Notes: generated by a model from the sequence alone, not told the origin. A stretch of DNA of 64,000 bases from JAOARY01 sp045345765 (GCA_045345765.1 CP148265.1:2046001-2110000); one strand, 5' to 3'; shown: positions 27,277 to 44,983, counted from the stretch's first letter. Program-made: numbers and translations.

Positions 27277-27390
27277 ATTACTTGTCCTTGAGAAAACAGT
27301 TTTGAAGCAAGTTTGTTAGAGTAGATTGCTATTTTCTATTTTCAGTGTTTATAGGCTGAAATTATGAAAAAAATAAATTGAAAAAACACC

Positions 27391-27419
27391 TTGACAAAAT
27401 AATTGCTCATTGATAAAAT
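27391..27419 (+). promoter_or_regulatory. rRNA promoter P2
   Basis: Perfect TTGACA, 17-bp spacer, TAAAAT, 30 bp before the boxA-like leader. Tandem promoters are usual for rRNA operons. No equivalent exists before the second 16S gene. Confidence 0.75.
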
Positions 27420-27448
27420 AAAGAAGTCGCTTAAACAAGTGGCGAGCA

Positions 27449-27466
27449 ATTTGAACTTTGAAAACT
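27449..27466 (+). promoter_or_regulatory. BoxA-like antitermination leader, first operon
   Basis: ATTTGAACTTTGAAAACT matches the boxA region of Firmicutes rRNA leaders, where Nus factors load. A related GTACTTTGAAAACT is in the 16S-23S spacer (29216). Confidence 0.6.
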
Positions 27467-27558
27467 AAACAGCATAAGTTACTTTTTATATATTTAAACG
27501 AATTATTCGTTTTAAACCAAGTAAAAGATAAACGTTAGTATTATCTTGAGCATCAACT

Positions 27559-29092
<1,534 letters not shown>

Positions 29093-29130
29093 AGTAAGTT
29101 CTTATGCTGTTTATTTTTGAGAGTTTAAAT

Positions 29131-29206
29131 GGGGGTGTAGCTCAGTTGGGAGAGCACTTGCCTTGCACGCAAGGGGTCAGGAGTTCGAATCTCCTCACCT
29201 CCACCA
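29131..29206 (+). tRNA. tRNA-Ala (TGC), spacer of operon 1
   Basis: Loop CTTGCAC gives anticodon TGC; CCA is encoded. Lies in the 16S-23S spacer, as is common. Confidence 0.97.
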
Positions 29207-29282
29207 CTTTCAATTGTACTTTGAAAACTATATATGAATCAGTTTTTTAAACAGATTAACAATAAGTTAATTTTAGATATAA

Positions 29283-32197
<2,915 letters not shown>

Positions 32198-32296
32198 TTT
32201 AAAAAACATTCATATATAGTTTTTAGAGTATAATTAAAATTACTCTTGACAAAGTATCAAAAATGATTTAAAATAAATCTTGTTTTTGATAACAAA

Positions 32297-32413
<117 letters not shown>

Positions 32414-32420
32414 TGATTGT

Positions 32421-32497
32421 TCCGAAGTAGCTCAGTTGGTTAGAGCACCTGACTGTTAATCAGGGGGTCGTGAGTTCGAGTCTCACCTTCGGAGCCA
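32421..32497 (+). tRNA. tRNA-Asn (GTT)
   Basis: Loop CTGTTAA; acceptor TCCGAAG / CTTCGGA; encoded CCA. First of 22 tRNAs joining the rRNA operons. Confidence 0.96.
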
Positions 32498-32503
32498 TAA
32501 TAT

Positions 32504-32579
<76 letters not shown>

Positions 32580-32590
32580 AAAAGCACATT

Positions 32591-32665
32591 GGCTCCTTGG
32601 TCAAGCGGTTAAGACACCGCCCTTTCACGGCGGTAACAGGGGTTCGATTCCCCTAGGAGTCACCA
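32591..32665 (+). tRNA. tRNA-Glu (TTC)
   Basis: Loop CTTTCAC; acceptor GGCTCCT / AGGAGTC; encoded CCA. Confidence 0.96.
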
Positions 32666-32677
32666 TTTTATATTGAT

Positions 32678-32753
32678 GGGCGTATAGCTCAGCTGGGAGA
32701 GCATCTGCCTTACAAGCAGAGGGTCATTGGTTCGAGTCCAATTACGCCCACCA
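32678..32753 (+). tRNA. tRNA-Val (TAC)
   Basis: Loop CTTACAA; acceptor GGGCGTA / TACGCCC; encoded CCA. Confidence 0.96.
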
Positions 32754-32786
32754 TCAATTTTATAATATGAAGCAATTATATTAAAT

Positions 32787-32863
32787 GGCTTGGTAGTTCA
32801 GTTGGTTAGAATGCCAGCCTGTCACGCTGGAGGTCGAGGGTTCGAGTCCCTTCCAAGTCGCCA
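32787..32863 (+). tRNA. tRNA-Asp (GTC)
   Basis: Loop CTGTCAC; acceptor GGCTTGG / CCAAGTC; G discriminator; encoded CCA. Confidence 0.96.
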
Positions 32864-32871
32864 TTTAAAAT

Positions 32872-32947
<76 letters not shown>

Positions 32948-32952
32948 TAATT

Positions 32953-33037
32953 GGAGGAGTTCCCGAGTGGCCAAAGGGGGCAGACTGTAAATCTGTTGGC
33001 ATCGCCTTCACTGGTTCAAATCCAGTCTCCTCCACCA
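32953..33037 (+). tRNA. tRNA-Tyr (GTA)
   Basis: 85 nt with a long variable arm, loop CTGTAAA; acceptor GGAGGAG / CTCCTCC; encoded CCA. Confidence 0.96.
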
Positions 33038-33046
33038 ATTTTAGTT

Positions 33047-33120
33047 GCGGGTGTAGCTCAGTGGTAGAGCCCTGGCCTTCCAAGCCAGTTGCGAGGGTTC
33101 GATTCCCTTCACCCGCTCCA
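33047..33120 (+). tRNA. tRNA-Gly (TCC)
   Basis: Loop CTTCCAA; acceptor GCGGGTG / CACCCGC; encoded CCA. Confidence 0.96.
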
Positions 33121-33125
33121 ATTAT

Positions 33126-33202
33126 GTGCCTGTAGCTCAGTTGGATAGAGCAATGGCCTTCTAAGCCATGTGTCCGGGGTTCGAATCCCTGCAGGCACGC
33201 CA
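33126..33202 (+). tRNA. tRNA-Arg (TCT)
   Basis: Loop CTTCTAA; acceptor GTGCCTG / CAGGCAC; encoded CCA. Reads AGA/AGG, the favoured Arg codons of this AT-rich genome. Confidence 0.96.
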
Positions 33203-33208
33203 TAATTT

Positions 33209-33284
33209 TGGGAATTAGCCAAGTCGGTAAGGCACAGGATTTTGATTCCTGCATGCGCTGGTTCGAGTCCAGCATTCCCAGCCA
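33209..33284 (+). tRNA. tRNA-Gln (TTG)
   Basis: Loop TTTTGAT; acceptor TGGGAAT / ATTCCCA; encoded CCA. Confidence 0.95.
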
Positions 33285-33286
33285 AC

Positions 33287-33362
33287 GATCCATTAGCTCA
33301 GTCGGTAGAGCACCTGACTTTTAATCAGGGTGTCCCGCGTTCGAGTCGCGGATGGATCACCA
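33287..33362 (+). tRNA. tRNA-Lys (TTT)
   Basis: Loop CTTTTAA; acceptor GATCCAT / ATGGATC; encoded CCA; only 2 nt after tRNA-Gln. Confidence 0.96.
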
Positions 33363-33395
33363 TTTAAAATTAAAAATGAAGTATTAAACTGTTAT

Positions 33396-33484
33396 GGAGG
33401 GGTACCGAAGTGGTCATAACGGGGCGGTCTTGAAAACCGTTAGGGTGCAAGCCCACGAGGGTTCGAATCCCTCCTCCTCCGCCA
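33396..33484 (+). tRNA. tRNA-Ser (TGA)
   Basis: 89 nt, long variable arm, loop CTTGAAA; acceptor GGAGGGG / CTCCTCC; encoded CCA. Confidence 0.96.
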
Positions 33485-33493
33485 TATAAATAT

Positions 33494-33584
33494 GGAGAAG
33501 TACTCAAGTGGCTGAAGAGGCTCCCCTGCTAAGGGAGTAGGTTCTTTACGGGGCGCGAGGGTTCAAATCCCTCCTTCTCCGCCA
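33494..33584 (+). tRNA. tRNA-Ser (GCT)
   Basis: 91 nt, long variable arm, loop CTGCTAA; acceptor GGAGAAG / CTTCTCC; encoded CCA. Confidence 0.96.
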
Positions 33585-33600
33585 TTTATATATCATATTT

Positions 33601-33677
33601 CGAGGTGTAGCGCAGTTTGGTAGCGCACATGGTTTGGGACCATGGGGCCGGGGGTTCGAGTCCCTCCACCTCGACCA
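33601..33677 (+). tRNA. tRNA-Pro (TGG), copy 1
   Basis: Loop TTTGGGA; acceptor CGAGGTG / CACCTCG; identical to the copy at 33991. Confidence 0.96.
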
Positions 33678-33681
33678 TTAA

Positions 33682-33758
<77 letters not shown>

Positions 33759-33804
33759 GTTGATTAGTTTGATATGTAGTTTTTAATAAGAATTATTTTA
33801 AAGT

Positions 33805-33881
33805 GGGCCTTTAGCTCAGTTGGTTAGAGCGCCCGGCTCATAACCGGTAGGTCTGGGGTTCGAGTCCCTGAAGGCCCACCA
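33805..33881 (+). tRNA. tRNA-Ile2 (CAT, lysidine-modified), copy 1
   Basis: Loop CTCATAA would read as Met, but acceptor GGGCCTT / AAGGCCC and the body match tRNA-Ile2 of Firmicutes rather than elongator Met, which is at 34354. TilS should convert the wobble C to lysidine to read ATA. Confidence 0.85.
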
Positions 33882-33891
33882 CTTTAAAAAT

Positions 33892-33966
33892 AGGGGTATA
33901 GTTCAGTGGTAGAACGTCGGTCTCCAAAACCGAATGCCGTGGGTTCAAATCCTGCTACCCCTGCCA
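33892..33966 (+). tRNA. tRNA-Trp (CCA)
   Basis: Loop CTCCAAA; acceptor AGGGGTA / TACCCCT; encoded CCA end. Confidence 0.96.
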
Positions 33967-33990
33967 TTAAAATTTTGTATATATTAAAGT

Positions 33991-34067
33991 CGAGGTGTAG
34001 CGCAGTTTGGTAGCGCACATGGTTTGGGACCATGGGGCCGGGGGTTCGAGTCCCTCCACCTCGACCA
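33991..34067 (+). tRNA. tRNA-Pro (TGG), copy 2
   Basis: Same sequence as 33601-33677, 390 bp downstream. Confidence 0.96.
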
Positions 34068-34071
34068 TTAA

Positions 34072-34148
<77 letters not shown>

Positions 34149-34186
34149 GTCTTATTTAAGACTTTGATAATTAATATATTTAAAGT

Positions 34187-34263
34187 GGGCCTTTAGCTCA
34201 GTTGGTTAGAGCGCCCGGCTCATAACCGGTAGGTCTGGGGTTCGAGTCCCTGAAGGCCCACCA
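34187..34263 (+). tRNA. tRNA-Ile2 (CAT, lysidine-modified), copy 2
   Basis: Same sequence as 33805-33881; the spacer before it is 8 nt shorter. Confidence 0.85.
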
Positions 34264-34273
34264 CTTTAAGTAT

Positions 34274-34349
34274 GCCCAGATAGCTCAGTCGGTAGAGCAG
34301 GGGACTGAAAATCCCCGTGTCGGTGGTTCGATTCCGCCTCTGGGCACCA
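34274..34349 (+). tRNA. tRNA-Phe (GAA)
   Basis: Loop CTGAAAA; acceptor GCCCAGA / TCTGGGC; encoded CCA. Confidence 0.96.
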
Positions 34350-34353
34350 CTTT

Positions 34354-34430
34354 GGCGGCATAGCTCAGTTGGCTAGAGCGTTCGGTTCATACCCGAAAGG
34401 TCACTAGTTCGAATCTAGTTGCCGCTACCA
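34354..34430 (+). tRNA. Elongator tRNA-Met (CAT)
   Basis: Loop TTCATAC; acceptor GGCGGCA / TGCCGCT (terminal G-T pair); paired first base, so not the initiator. Ends six bases before the leader of the second rRNA operon. Confidence 0.92.
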
Positions 34431-34436
34431 TGAATC

Positions 34437-34454
34437 ATTTGAACTTTGAAAACT
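34437..34454 (+). promoter_or_regulatory. BoxA-like antitermination leader, second operon
   Basis: Identical to the leader at 27449. It follows tRNA-Met directly; no -35/-10 pair comparable to P1 or P2 lies before it. Confidence 0.6.
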
Positions 34455-34546
34455 AAACAGCATAAGTTACTTTTTATATATTTAAACGAATTATTCGTTT
34501 TAAACCAAGTAAAAGATAAACGTTAGTATTATCTTGAGCATCAACT

Positions 34547-36080
<1,534 letters not shown>

Positions 36081-36118
36081 AGTAAGTTCTTATGCTGTTT
36101 ATTTTTGAGAGTTTAAAT

Positions 36119-36194
36119 GGGGGTGTAGCTCAGTTGGGAGAGCACTTGCCTTGCACGCAAGGGGTCAGGAGTTCGAATCTCCTCACCTCCACCA
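36119..36194 (+). tRNA. tRNA-Ala (TGC), spacer of operon 2
   Basis: Identical to 29131-29206. Confidence 0.97.
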
Positions 36195-36270
36195 CTTTCA
36201 ATTGTACTTTGAAAACTATATATGAATCAGTTTTTTAAACAGATTAACAATAAGTTAATTTTAGATATAA

Positions 36271-39186
<2,916 letters not shown>

Positions 39187-39246
39187 TTTAAAAAACATTC
39201 ATATTTAGTTTTTAGAGTATAATTAATATACTTTAATAGAAATTTA

Positions 39247-39360
<114 letters not shown>

Positions 39361-39363
<3 letters not shown>

Positions 39364-39374
39364 AAATTTTTTTT
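39361..39374 (+). terminator. Terminator of the second rRNA operon
   Basis: The extended 5S stem (from about 39242) closes with ATAAATTT and continues T8. No comparable signal follows the first 5S. Confidence 0.65.
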
Positions 39375-39384
39375 GTGCGTTAGG

Positions 39385-39645
39385 AAGTAGATTTTTATTT
39401 TTAAATCTAGAATGAAATATAAGAAACTCTGCTAAATTTAAAAATATATATTATCTAAAATTCAAAACTCATTTTGTTCGGAGAATTGAATTTTTTAACG
39501 ATAATATATATTTTTAAATTTAAGAGTTTTAATATTTAGTTCTAATAGATTGTAAAAATAAAAATCTACTTCTTTTTGTATAAAGACAAAAGAAAATATA
39601 AGAAACTTTACTAAATCCAAAAATATATATTATCTAAAATTCAAA
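39385..39645. repeat. Three-arm AT-rich repeat element
   Basis: Arm 1 (39385-39466) is an imperfect inverted repeat of arm 2 (39487-39571), sharing AAGTAGATTTTTATTTTTA and TTTAAAAATATATATTATC. Arm 3 (39592-39645) repeats the inner part of arm 1 in direct orientation (GAAAATATAAGAAACT... to ...TCTAAAATTCAAA), with about four differences. No open reading frame. It could be a MITE-like remnant or a recombination scar beside the rRNA operon. Confidence 0.7.
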
Positions 39646-39720
39646 GTATAAATTATTTAAAATTTTATATCATAAAAATAGAAAAATTTCAATGATTGAA
39701 AAATATTTTTTTGTGTATAT

Positions 39721-39772
39721 AATACTATATATGGGCCTTAAAAAAACAAAAAGCCTATATATAGTATTTTTA
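39721..39772 (+). terminator. Hairpin before nrdJ, possible terminator or attenuator
   Basis: AATACTATATATGGGC pairs over 16 bp (one G-U) with GCCTATATATAGTATT around a 16-nt A-rich loop, and TTTTATTT follows. It lies 70 bp before nrdJ, so it may attenuate nrdJ or end transcription from the repeat region. Confidence 0.55.
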
Positions 39773-39841
39773 TTTGAATATTATTTTTGAGTTTTATTTG
39801 TATAGATTTAGAATATGAAAGAAAGATGGTGAGTTTTGTTG

Positions 39842-42190
39842 TTGAAAGTTAAGAAGAGAAACGATGATATATTAGTATTTGATTATAAAAAGATAAAAAG
39901 AGCAATAGAAAAGGCTATGATGGAGACTTCTAATGGAATGGATGAAGATTTGAGTAAAGATATAGCTTTAAGAATAGAAAAGGCTCTTAGTTTAAATGAT
40001 GAGGCTATAGACGTTGAAGATATTCAAGATATGGTTGAAAATGCACTTATGGATTCGAATAGAAAAGATGTAGCCAAAAGATATATTATATATAGACATG
40101 AAAGAGAAAAAAGCAGAACAAATAGAAAAAAAGAAGACCGTTTATTAGATAATGAATTTATAAGTAAATATAAACATAGTAAATCACCAATGATGCAACT
40201 TGGAAATTTTGTTTACTATAGAACTTATTCAAGGTGGTTAAAAGAAGAAAAAAGAAGAGAATACTGGTGGGAAACTGTTAGACGTGCTGTTGAATATAAT
40301 TGCTCTTTAGTTAGAACTTCAAAAGAAGAGGCACAAAAATTATTTCATAATATATTTAATTTAAAGCAATTTTTATCAGGTAGAACTTTTTGGGTTGGAA
40401 ATACTGAAGTTGCAAAAAATTATCCTATGGCTAATTATAATTGTGCATTTCAAAAAATAGAGGAATTTGAAGATTTTAAGGATTTATTTTATCTTTTAAT
40501 GGTTGGATCAGGTGTTGGAGTTAGGATTTTAAAAGATGATGTTGCCAACTTACCAAAGGTTAGAACTGATTATGAACTTATTCATGAAGATTATACTTTT
40601 ATAAAAAAAGAAGATAGAAAAGATAGCACAAGCTTGGAGTTTTTAAATAATAATACAGCAAAAATTATTATAGGAGATAGCAAGGAAGGTTGGGTACAAT
40701 CTTTAGATTATTTATTTAAAATTATATATAGTAATGAATATAGAACAATTGAAAATATAATAATAAATTACGATAATGTAAGACCAAAAGGAGAGGTGTT
40801 AAATACTTTTGGTGGTACAGCTAGTGGTCATACAAGTATAAAAAATATGTTTTATAAAATAGATAAAGTTATTAAGAAAAGAGCACTGCTAGAAGATTTA
40901 AAAAGAATTAAATTAAAACCTATAGATTGTCTAGATATTGTAAATATAATTGGTGAGAATGTAGTTGTTGGTGGAGTAAGAAGAACTGCTGAAATTGTAT
41001 TGGTTGATGAAGATGATAAAGAATCAATAGAAGCTAAAAATAATTTATATAAACAAGTTGATGGAAAATGGGAAATAGATAAAGATATAATTCATAGACA
41101 AATGAGTAATAATTCTATTTATTATAGAAAAAAACCAACAAGAGAAAAATTAAAATGGCATCTAAATAAAATGCGTTATTCAGGCGAACCTGGATGGGTT
41201 AATGAAGAAGCTGGTCTTAAAAGAAGAGAAAATATGAATGGTGTAAATCCTTGTGGAGAAATTTTATTAGATTCTAAGGGACTTTGTAATCTGACAACTG
41301 TAAATGTATATGCTTTTGTAAATGATGAATTAAAATTAGATATAGAAGCTTTAAAAGAAGCACAAAGACTATCTGTTAGAGCTGGATATAGAATGACTAT
41401 GGTTGAACTTGAAATGCATAAATGGGATAAGGTTCAAAATAGAGATAGGTTATTAGGTTGTTCTTTAACTGGATGGCAAGATATGGTCAATGCTACATCT
41501 ATGTCAAAAGATGAACAGGCTAAGGTACTTGCGATATTAAAAGAAACTGCTAGAATTGAAGCTAAAAAATATGCAAAGGAACTTAATAAGGAAGAACCAC
41601 TGCTTATTACAACTGTAAAACCAGAAGGAACTTTATCACAACTTCCAACAGTGTCGAGTGGGGTTCATTATTCACATGCACCATATTTTATAAGAAGAGT
41701 TAGAATAAGTGCAGATGACCCACTTGTTAAGGTTTGCGAGGAATTAAAATATCCAGTATTCCCAGAGGTAGGACAAACTATAGAAAATGCGACTACAAAA
41801 GTTGTGGAGTTTCCTGTGAAAGCACCAGATGGAAGAACAAAAATGGATGTTAGTGCTATTGAACAATTAGAAAATTATAAATTATTTATGGAAAACTATG
41901 TTGAACACAATTGTTCTATAACCATTCATGTTAGAGACCATGAATGGGAAGATGTTGAAGAATGGGTTTATAAAAACTGGGATGAAGTAGTTGCTCTTTC
42001 ATTCTTGTCTTTAGATGATAATTTCTATGAGTTATTACCATATGAAGAAATTAATAAAGATGAATATGATAAGAGAGTAAAAGATATGAAACCTTTTGTA
42101 CCGTCACTTATAAGTAAATATGAAAAAGAAGAAACAGAATTTGATATAGGTGATGAAGGTTGTGAAAATGGAGCTTGTCCAGTCAGATAA
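39842..42190 (+). CDS. nrdJ: Adenosylcobalamin-dependent (class II) ribonucleotide reductase with ATP-cone
   Basis: Reduces ribonucleotides for DNA synthesis using coenzyme B12, with or without oxygen. About 782 residues: N-terminal ATP-cone (about 1-92; KVKKRNDDILVFDYKKIKRA), then the class II catalytic barrel with NCAFQKIEEF, VGSGVGVRI, VNPCGEILLD and GCSLTGWQD, and a C-terminal Cys pair in CENGACPVR for re-reduction by thioredoxin. It is the monomeric Lactobacillus-type enzyme with an allosteric cone. Three TTG codons in a row can start it; the third (39842) is best spaced from GGTGAG. No cobalamin riboswitch was found upstream. Confidence 0.93.
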   Translation: MKVKKRNDDILVFDYKKIKRAIEKAMMETSNGMDEDLSKDIALRIEKALSLNDEAIDVEDIQDMVENALMDSNRKDVAKRYIIYRHEREKSRTNRKKEDRLLDNEFISKYKHSKSPMMQLGNFVYYRTYSRWLKEEKRREYWWETVRRAVEYNCSLVRTSKEEAQKLFHNIFNLKQFLSGRTFWVGNTEVAKNYPMANYNCAFQKIEEFEDFKDLFYLLMVGSGVGVRILKDDVANLPKVRTDYELIHEDYTFIKKEDRKDSTSLEFLNNNTAKIIIGDSKEGWVQSLDYLFKIIYSNEYRTIENIIINYDNVRPKGEVLNTFGGTASGHTSIKNMFYKIDKVIKKRALLEDLKRIKLKPIDCLDIVNIIGENVVVGGVRRTAEIVLVDEDDKESIEAKNNLYKQVDGKWEIDKDIIHRQMSNNSIYYRKKPTREKLKWHLNKMRYSGEPGWVNEEAGLKRRENMNGVNPCGEILLDSKGLCNLTTVNVYAFVNDELKLDIEALKEAQRLSVRAGYRMTMVELEMHKWDKVQNRDRLLGCSLTGWQDMVNATSMSKDEQAKVLAILKETARIEAKKYAKELNKEEPLLITTVKPEGTLSQLPTVSSGVHYSHAPYFIRRVRISADDPLVKVCEELKYPVFPEVGQTIENATTKVVEFPVKAPDGRTKMDVSAIEQLENYKLFMENYVEHNCSITIHVRDHEWEDVEEWVYKNWDEVVALSFLSLDDNFYELLPYEEINKDEYDKRVKDMKPFVPSLISKYEKEETEFDIGDEGCENGACPVR

Positions 42191-42226
42191 TATAAATTAA
42201 TGAGATTAAAATAAAAAATATTTAGG

Positions 42227-42266
42227 CTATACTAAAATTATAATAAATTTTAGTATAGTTTTTTTT
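42227..42266 (+). terminator. Terminator of nrdJ
   Basis: CTATACTAAAATT / AATTTTAGTATAG, perfect 13-bp stem with ATAATA loop and T9. Confidence 0.88.
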
Positions 42267-42300
42267 ATGATCAATATAAATTAATACAAAAAATTAATAA

Positions 42301-42336
42301 GGGAGTGTTTTTATAAGTTTCTATAAAAACACTCCC
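42301..42336 (-). terminator. Strong hairpin bounding the tandem-repeat region
   Basis: GGGAGTGTTTTTATA and TATAAAAACACTCCC make a perfect 15-bp stem with a 6-nt loop. On the minus strand TTATTAATTTTTTG follows, so it could end a transcript of the repeats at 42361-42640; on the plus strand no U-tract follows. Confidence 0.55.
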
Positions 42337-42360
42337 TTAAACCTCGGGTTCTAAATTAAT

Positions 42361-42640
42361 CATTTTGGTGGAATCATCTCCTATCATGTTTAATATTCCT
42401 TAATCACTTGAAACTCGTAAATTAAATAAGTTCCTTTGACCACCCTTTCTTTTGGCAATATTCTAAAAATAGAATCTTGTTAAGTATAAATATTGAACTA
42501 TAAACGTTTTGGTGGAACCATCTCCTTTTTTCTTAATATTCTTTGATGACCTTGGTAAAATAAATAATTAAAATTCTTTAAATCACCCCATTCTTTATCA
42601 ATTTAATACTAATATTAATAAAAAAACTGAGCCATCTCTT
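42361..42640 (-). repeat. Tandem 92-nt repeats of unknown type
   Basis: Read on the minus strand, 42596-42505 and 42452-42361 are both 92 nt, 144 bp apart. They share AAAGAA-n-GGG at the start, CAAG...GAATATTAA in the middle, and AGGAGATGRTTCCACCAAAA at the end. A third, weaker copy has AGAGATGG at about 42640. AGGAG-ATG would start tiny peptides (MVPPKRL, MIPPK). I recognise no known RNA family. Together with the hairpin at 42301 this fills the 676 bp between nrdJ and the next regulator gene. Confidence 0.55.
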
Positions 42641-42866
42641 AAAAGAGATTAATAATAATATTATTATTTAATATATATATACCTATGATTTTTGGTTTTA
42701 AACAAAAAAATAAAAAATTTTTTATAATTTTTATTTTTTATTAAAAATATTGATTTATTAGATAAAAAATATGGGGAAAATTGCTCAAATAGTGGTATTT
42801 AACATAGAAAATACACAATTTCATTTTATAATATATATAAGTCTAAACAGAAAGGATGTAAATTAT

Positions 42867-43541
42867 ATGAATATATTTGTTATTGATGATGAAAAAAATA
42901 TAAGAAATTTGATTGATAAATATTTAAAAAAAGAAAATTATAATACTTTTTTATTTGATGGAACAGAGGATATAATAAAAGAATTTAATGATATAAATCC
43001 AGATTTAATAGTTTTAGATATAATGATGAAAGATATGGATGGACTTACTTTATGTAAGGAAATAAGAAAAATAAGCGAAGTACCAATTATTTTTGTATCA
43101 GCAAAAAATGAAGAATTTGATAGAATATTAGCATTAGAACTTGGTGGAGATGATTATTTAGCAAAACCTTTTAGTCCTAGAGAATTGGTTATAAGGATAA
43201 AAAAAATATTAAAAAGAGCGGGAAGTATAAATGAAAAAGATAGTAATAAGATAGTAATAAAAGATGTAGTGTTGGATTCTAATAGAAGAAATGTATATTT
43301 AAAAGATGAAGAAATTGAGTTTACAAAGAAGGAATTTGATTTATTAGAGTTTTTATTTATAAATAAAAATATTGCATTTAAAAGAGAGGTTCTTATAGAA
43401 AAAATTTGGGGTTATGATTATATTGGAGATACCAGAGTTATTGATGATTTGGTAAAGAGAATTAGGAAAAAATTAAAATTTTCTAAGATTCAAATAAAAA
43501 CTATTTGGGGGTTTGGATATAAGGTGGAAGAACATGAATAA
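42867..43541 (+). CDS. Two-component response regulator, OmpR/PhoB family (second system)
   Basis: Receiver (residues 1-115) with Asp7-Asp8, phospho-acceptor Asp51 and Lys in DYLAKPFSP; winged helix (about 125-224) with RVIDDLVKRIRKKL. The usual MP pair after the acceptor is MK here (LDIMMKDMDG), a rare change at the normally conserved proline. The ATG at 42867 follows AAAGGATG; an extension to 42771 is non-conserved. The stop overlaps the kinase gene by 8 bp. Target genes unknown. Confidence 0.9.
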   Translation: MNIFVIDDEKNIRNLIDKYLKKENYNTFLFDGTEDIIKEFNDINPDLIVLDIMMKDMDGLTLCKEIRKISEVPIIFVSAKNEEFDRILALELGGDDYLAKPFSPRELVIRIKKILKRAGSINEKDSNKIVIKDVVLDSNRRNVYLKDEEIEFTKKEFDLLEFLFINKNIAFKREVLIEKIWGYDYIGDTRVIDDLVKRIRKKLKFSKIQIKTIWGFGYKVEEHE

Positions 43542-44979
43542 AAAGAGAGGTAAATTAATAAATAAGATAATATTTAGTTTTATATCAATAATTGTTTTAG
43601 TCGTAATAATAACTTATAATATTTTTAATATATTATCAGAAAGATATTTGATTAATGATTATAAAATGCAATTAAAAAGGGACTTAGAATATGTTGCTCA
43701 AACACTAAAGCCAAAACAATTAAAAGAAGATTTTCTAAGAAAAGATGCAATTGATGATAAATTAAAAAGGGATATTCAAAATTTTAATAAAAAAAATAAA
43801 AAAATAGAGATAAAGGGATTTAGCGTAGAAGAATTTTTAAGATTTAGATTTGCTGGAAGGCGAATGGAATCAAGTATGATGCTTATAGATAATGATAATA
43901 AAATGATTTTTAAAACATTAAGAGAAAAAGAAGATAAAGCGATTATAGTTAATATAGAAAATATATTAGAAGGAAGTTATCAAAATAAGAATTATCTAAT
44001 TGAATATGTAAATTTATATGATGAATATGAGAATTATAAAGGTAGATTGTATGTTTTTATAAGATTAAATCAATTACTTTATATAAGAGATATATTTAGT
44101 AGATCAATAATAATTAGTTTATTAGCAAGTGCTTTATTTATAAGTATAATGATAATAATATATTCAAAAACACTTATAAAACCACTTGAAAAATTAAAAA
44201 GAATGATAGAATATTATGATTTAGATGATGAATTAGAAGAGGACGAAATTAATACTAATGATGAAATACAAAGTATTTATGAAAGTTTTAGGTCTTTAGC
44301 TAAGAGGCTTAAGGAAAAAGATATATTACAAAAGAGATTTATTCAAAATGCATCACATGAATTAAAAACACCACTTATGTCTATTCAAGGTTATGCAGAG
44401 GCTATAAAAGATGGTGTTATTGAGGGTGATGAAATAGAAGAATCATTAGATATTATAATGGATGAAAGTAAAAGACTAAAAATTATTGTTGAAGAAATAA
44501 TATATTTAAGTAAATTAGAAGAAGGTAATCAATTGATATTAAAAGATGTATTCTTAAATGATATTGTTGATGATTCAATAAATACTTTAAAACTAATAGC
44601 TAAGGAAAAAAATATTAAAATAAAAAATAATTTAGATAACAAAATAAAAGGTCTTTTGGATGTAAATAGAATCAAAAGAGTGTTTATAAATGTAATTTCA
44701 AATTCAATTAGGTATGCAAAAGAAAACATAGAAATATTTGATGAACTTACTAAAGAAAATATAATTATATATATAAAAGATGATGGTGATGGGTTTAAAA
44801 AAGAAGATATAAATCATATTTTTGAAAGATTCTATAAAGGTAGTGATGGTCTTAGTGGTCTTGGTCTTTGTATATCAAAAACTATAATAAATCTTCACGG
44901 TGGAGAAATTAAAGCTTATAATGATAATGGGGCAGTAATTAAAATAATCTTACCAATAAAAACTAAAAGACAAAGGTGA
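43534..44979 (+). CDS. Sensor histidine kinase (second system)
   Basis: A 481-residue membrane kinase: helix 1 about 8-28, an extracellular sensor of about 160 residues rich in Lys and Glu, helix 2 about 188-210, HAMP, HisKA with His275 in ASHELKTPL, and ATPase with NVISNSIRYA, DDGDGFKKEDI and GLGLCIS. GGTGG precedes ATG 43534, inside the regulator gene; the longer frame from 43513 starts upstream of that site. It is followed after 4 bp by a gene of unknown function that is probably part of the same system. Confidence 0.9.
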   Translation: MNKKRGKLINKIIFSFISIIVLVVIITYNIFNILSERYLINDYKMQLKRDLEYVAQTLKPKQLKEDFLRKDAIDDKLKRDIQNFNKKNKKIEIKGFSVEEFLRFRFAGRRMESSMMLIDNDNKMIFKTLREKEDKAIIVNIENILEGSYQNKNYLIEYVNLYDEYENYKGRLYVFIRLNQLLYIRDIFSRSIIISLLASALFISIMIIIYSKTLIKPLEKLKRMIEYYDLDDELEEDEINTNDEIQSIYESFRSLAKRLKEKDILQKRFIQNASHELKTPLMSIQGYAEAIKDGVIEGDEIEESLDIIMDESKRLKIIVEEIIYLSKLEEGNQLILKDVFLNDIVDDSINTLKLIAKEKNIKIKNNLDNKIKGLLDVNRIKRVFINVISNSIRYAKENIEIFDELTKENIIIYIKDDGDGFKKEDINHIFERFYKGSDGLSGLGLCISKTIINLHGGEIKAYNDNGAVIKIILPIKTKRQR

Positions 44980-44983
44980 TAGT

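Noticed and set aside
33805..33881. Elongator tRNA-Met
   Set aside because: CAT anticodon, but body and acceptor match tRNA-Ile2; the true elongator Met is at 34354.
39640..39841. Cobalamin riboswitch before the B12-dependent reductase
   Set aside because: No B12-box or matching stems were found; only an AT-rich hairpin is present.
42430..42460. T-box element (GGGTGG on the minus strand)
   Set aside because: The diagnostic NACCGCG does not follow and no aminoacyl-tRNA synthetase or amino-acid gene lies downstream.
42505..42530. Fluoride riboswitch start (GGNGATGG...TTCCNCC)
   Set aside because: The minus-strand motif looks alike, but GGAG and CACC do not pair fully, and the 3' half of the aptamer is missing.
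42361..42640. CRISPR array
   Set aside because: Only two or three diverged 92-nt units with unequal spacing; repeats are too long and spacers not uniform; no cas genes.
42771..42866. 32-residue N-terminal extension of the second response regulator
   Set aside because: Not conserved in receivers and lacks a ribosome site; the internal ATG at 42867 has AAAGGATG.
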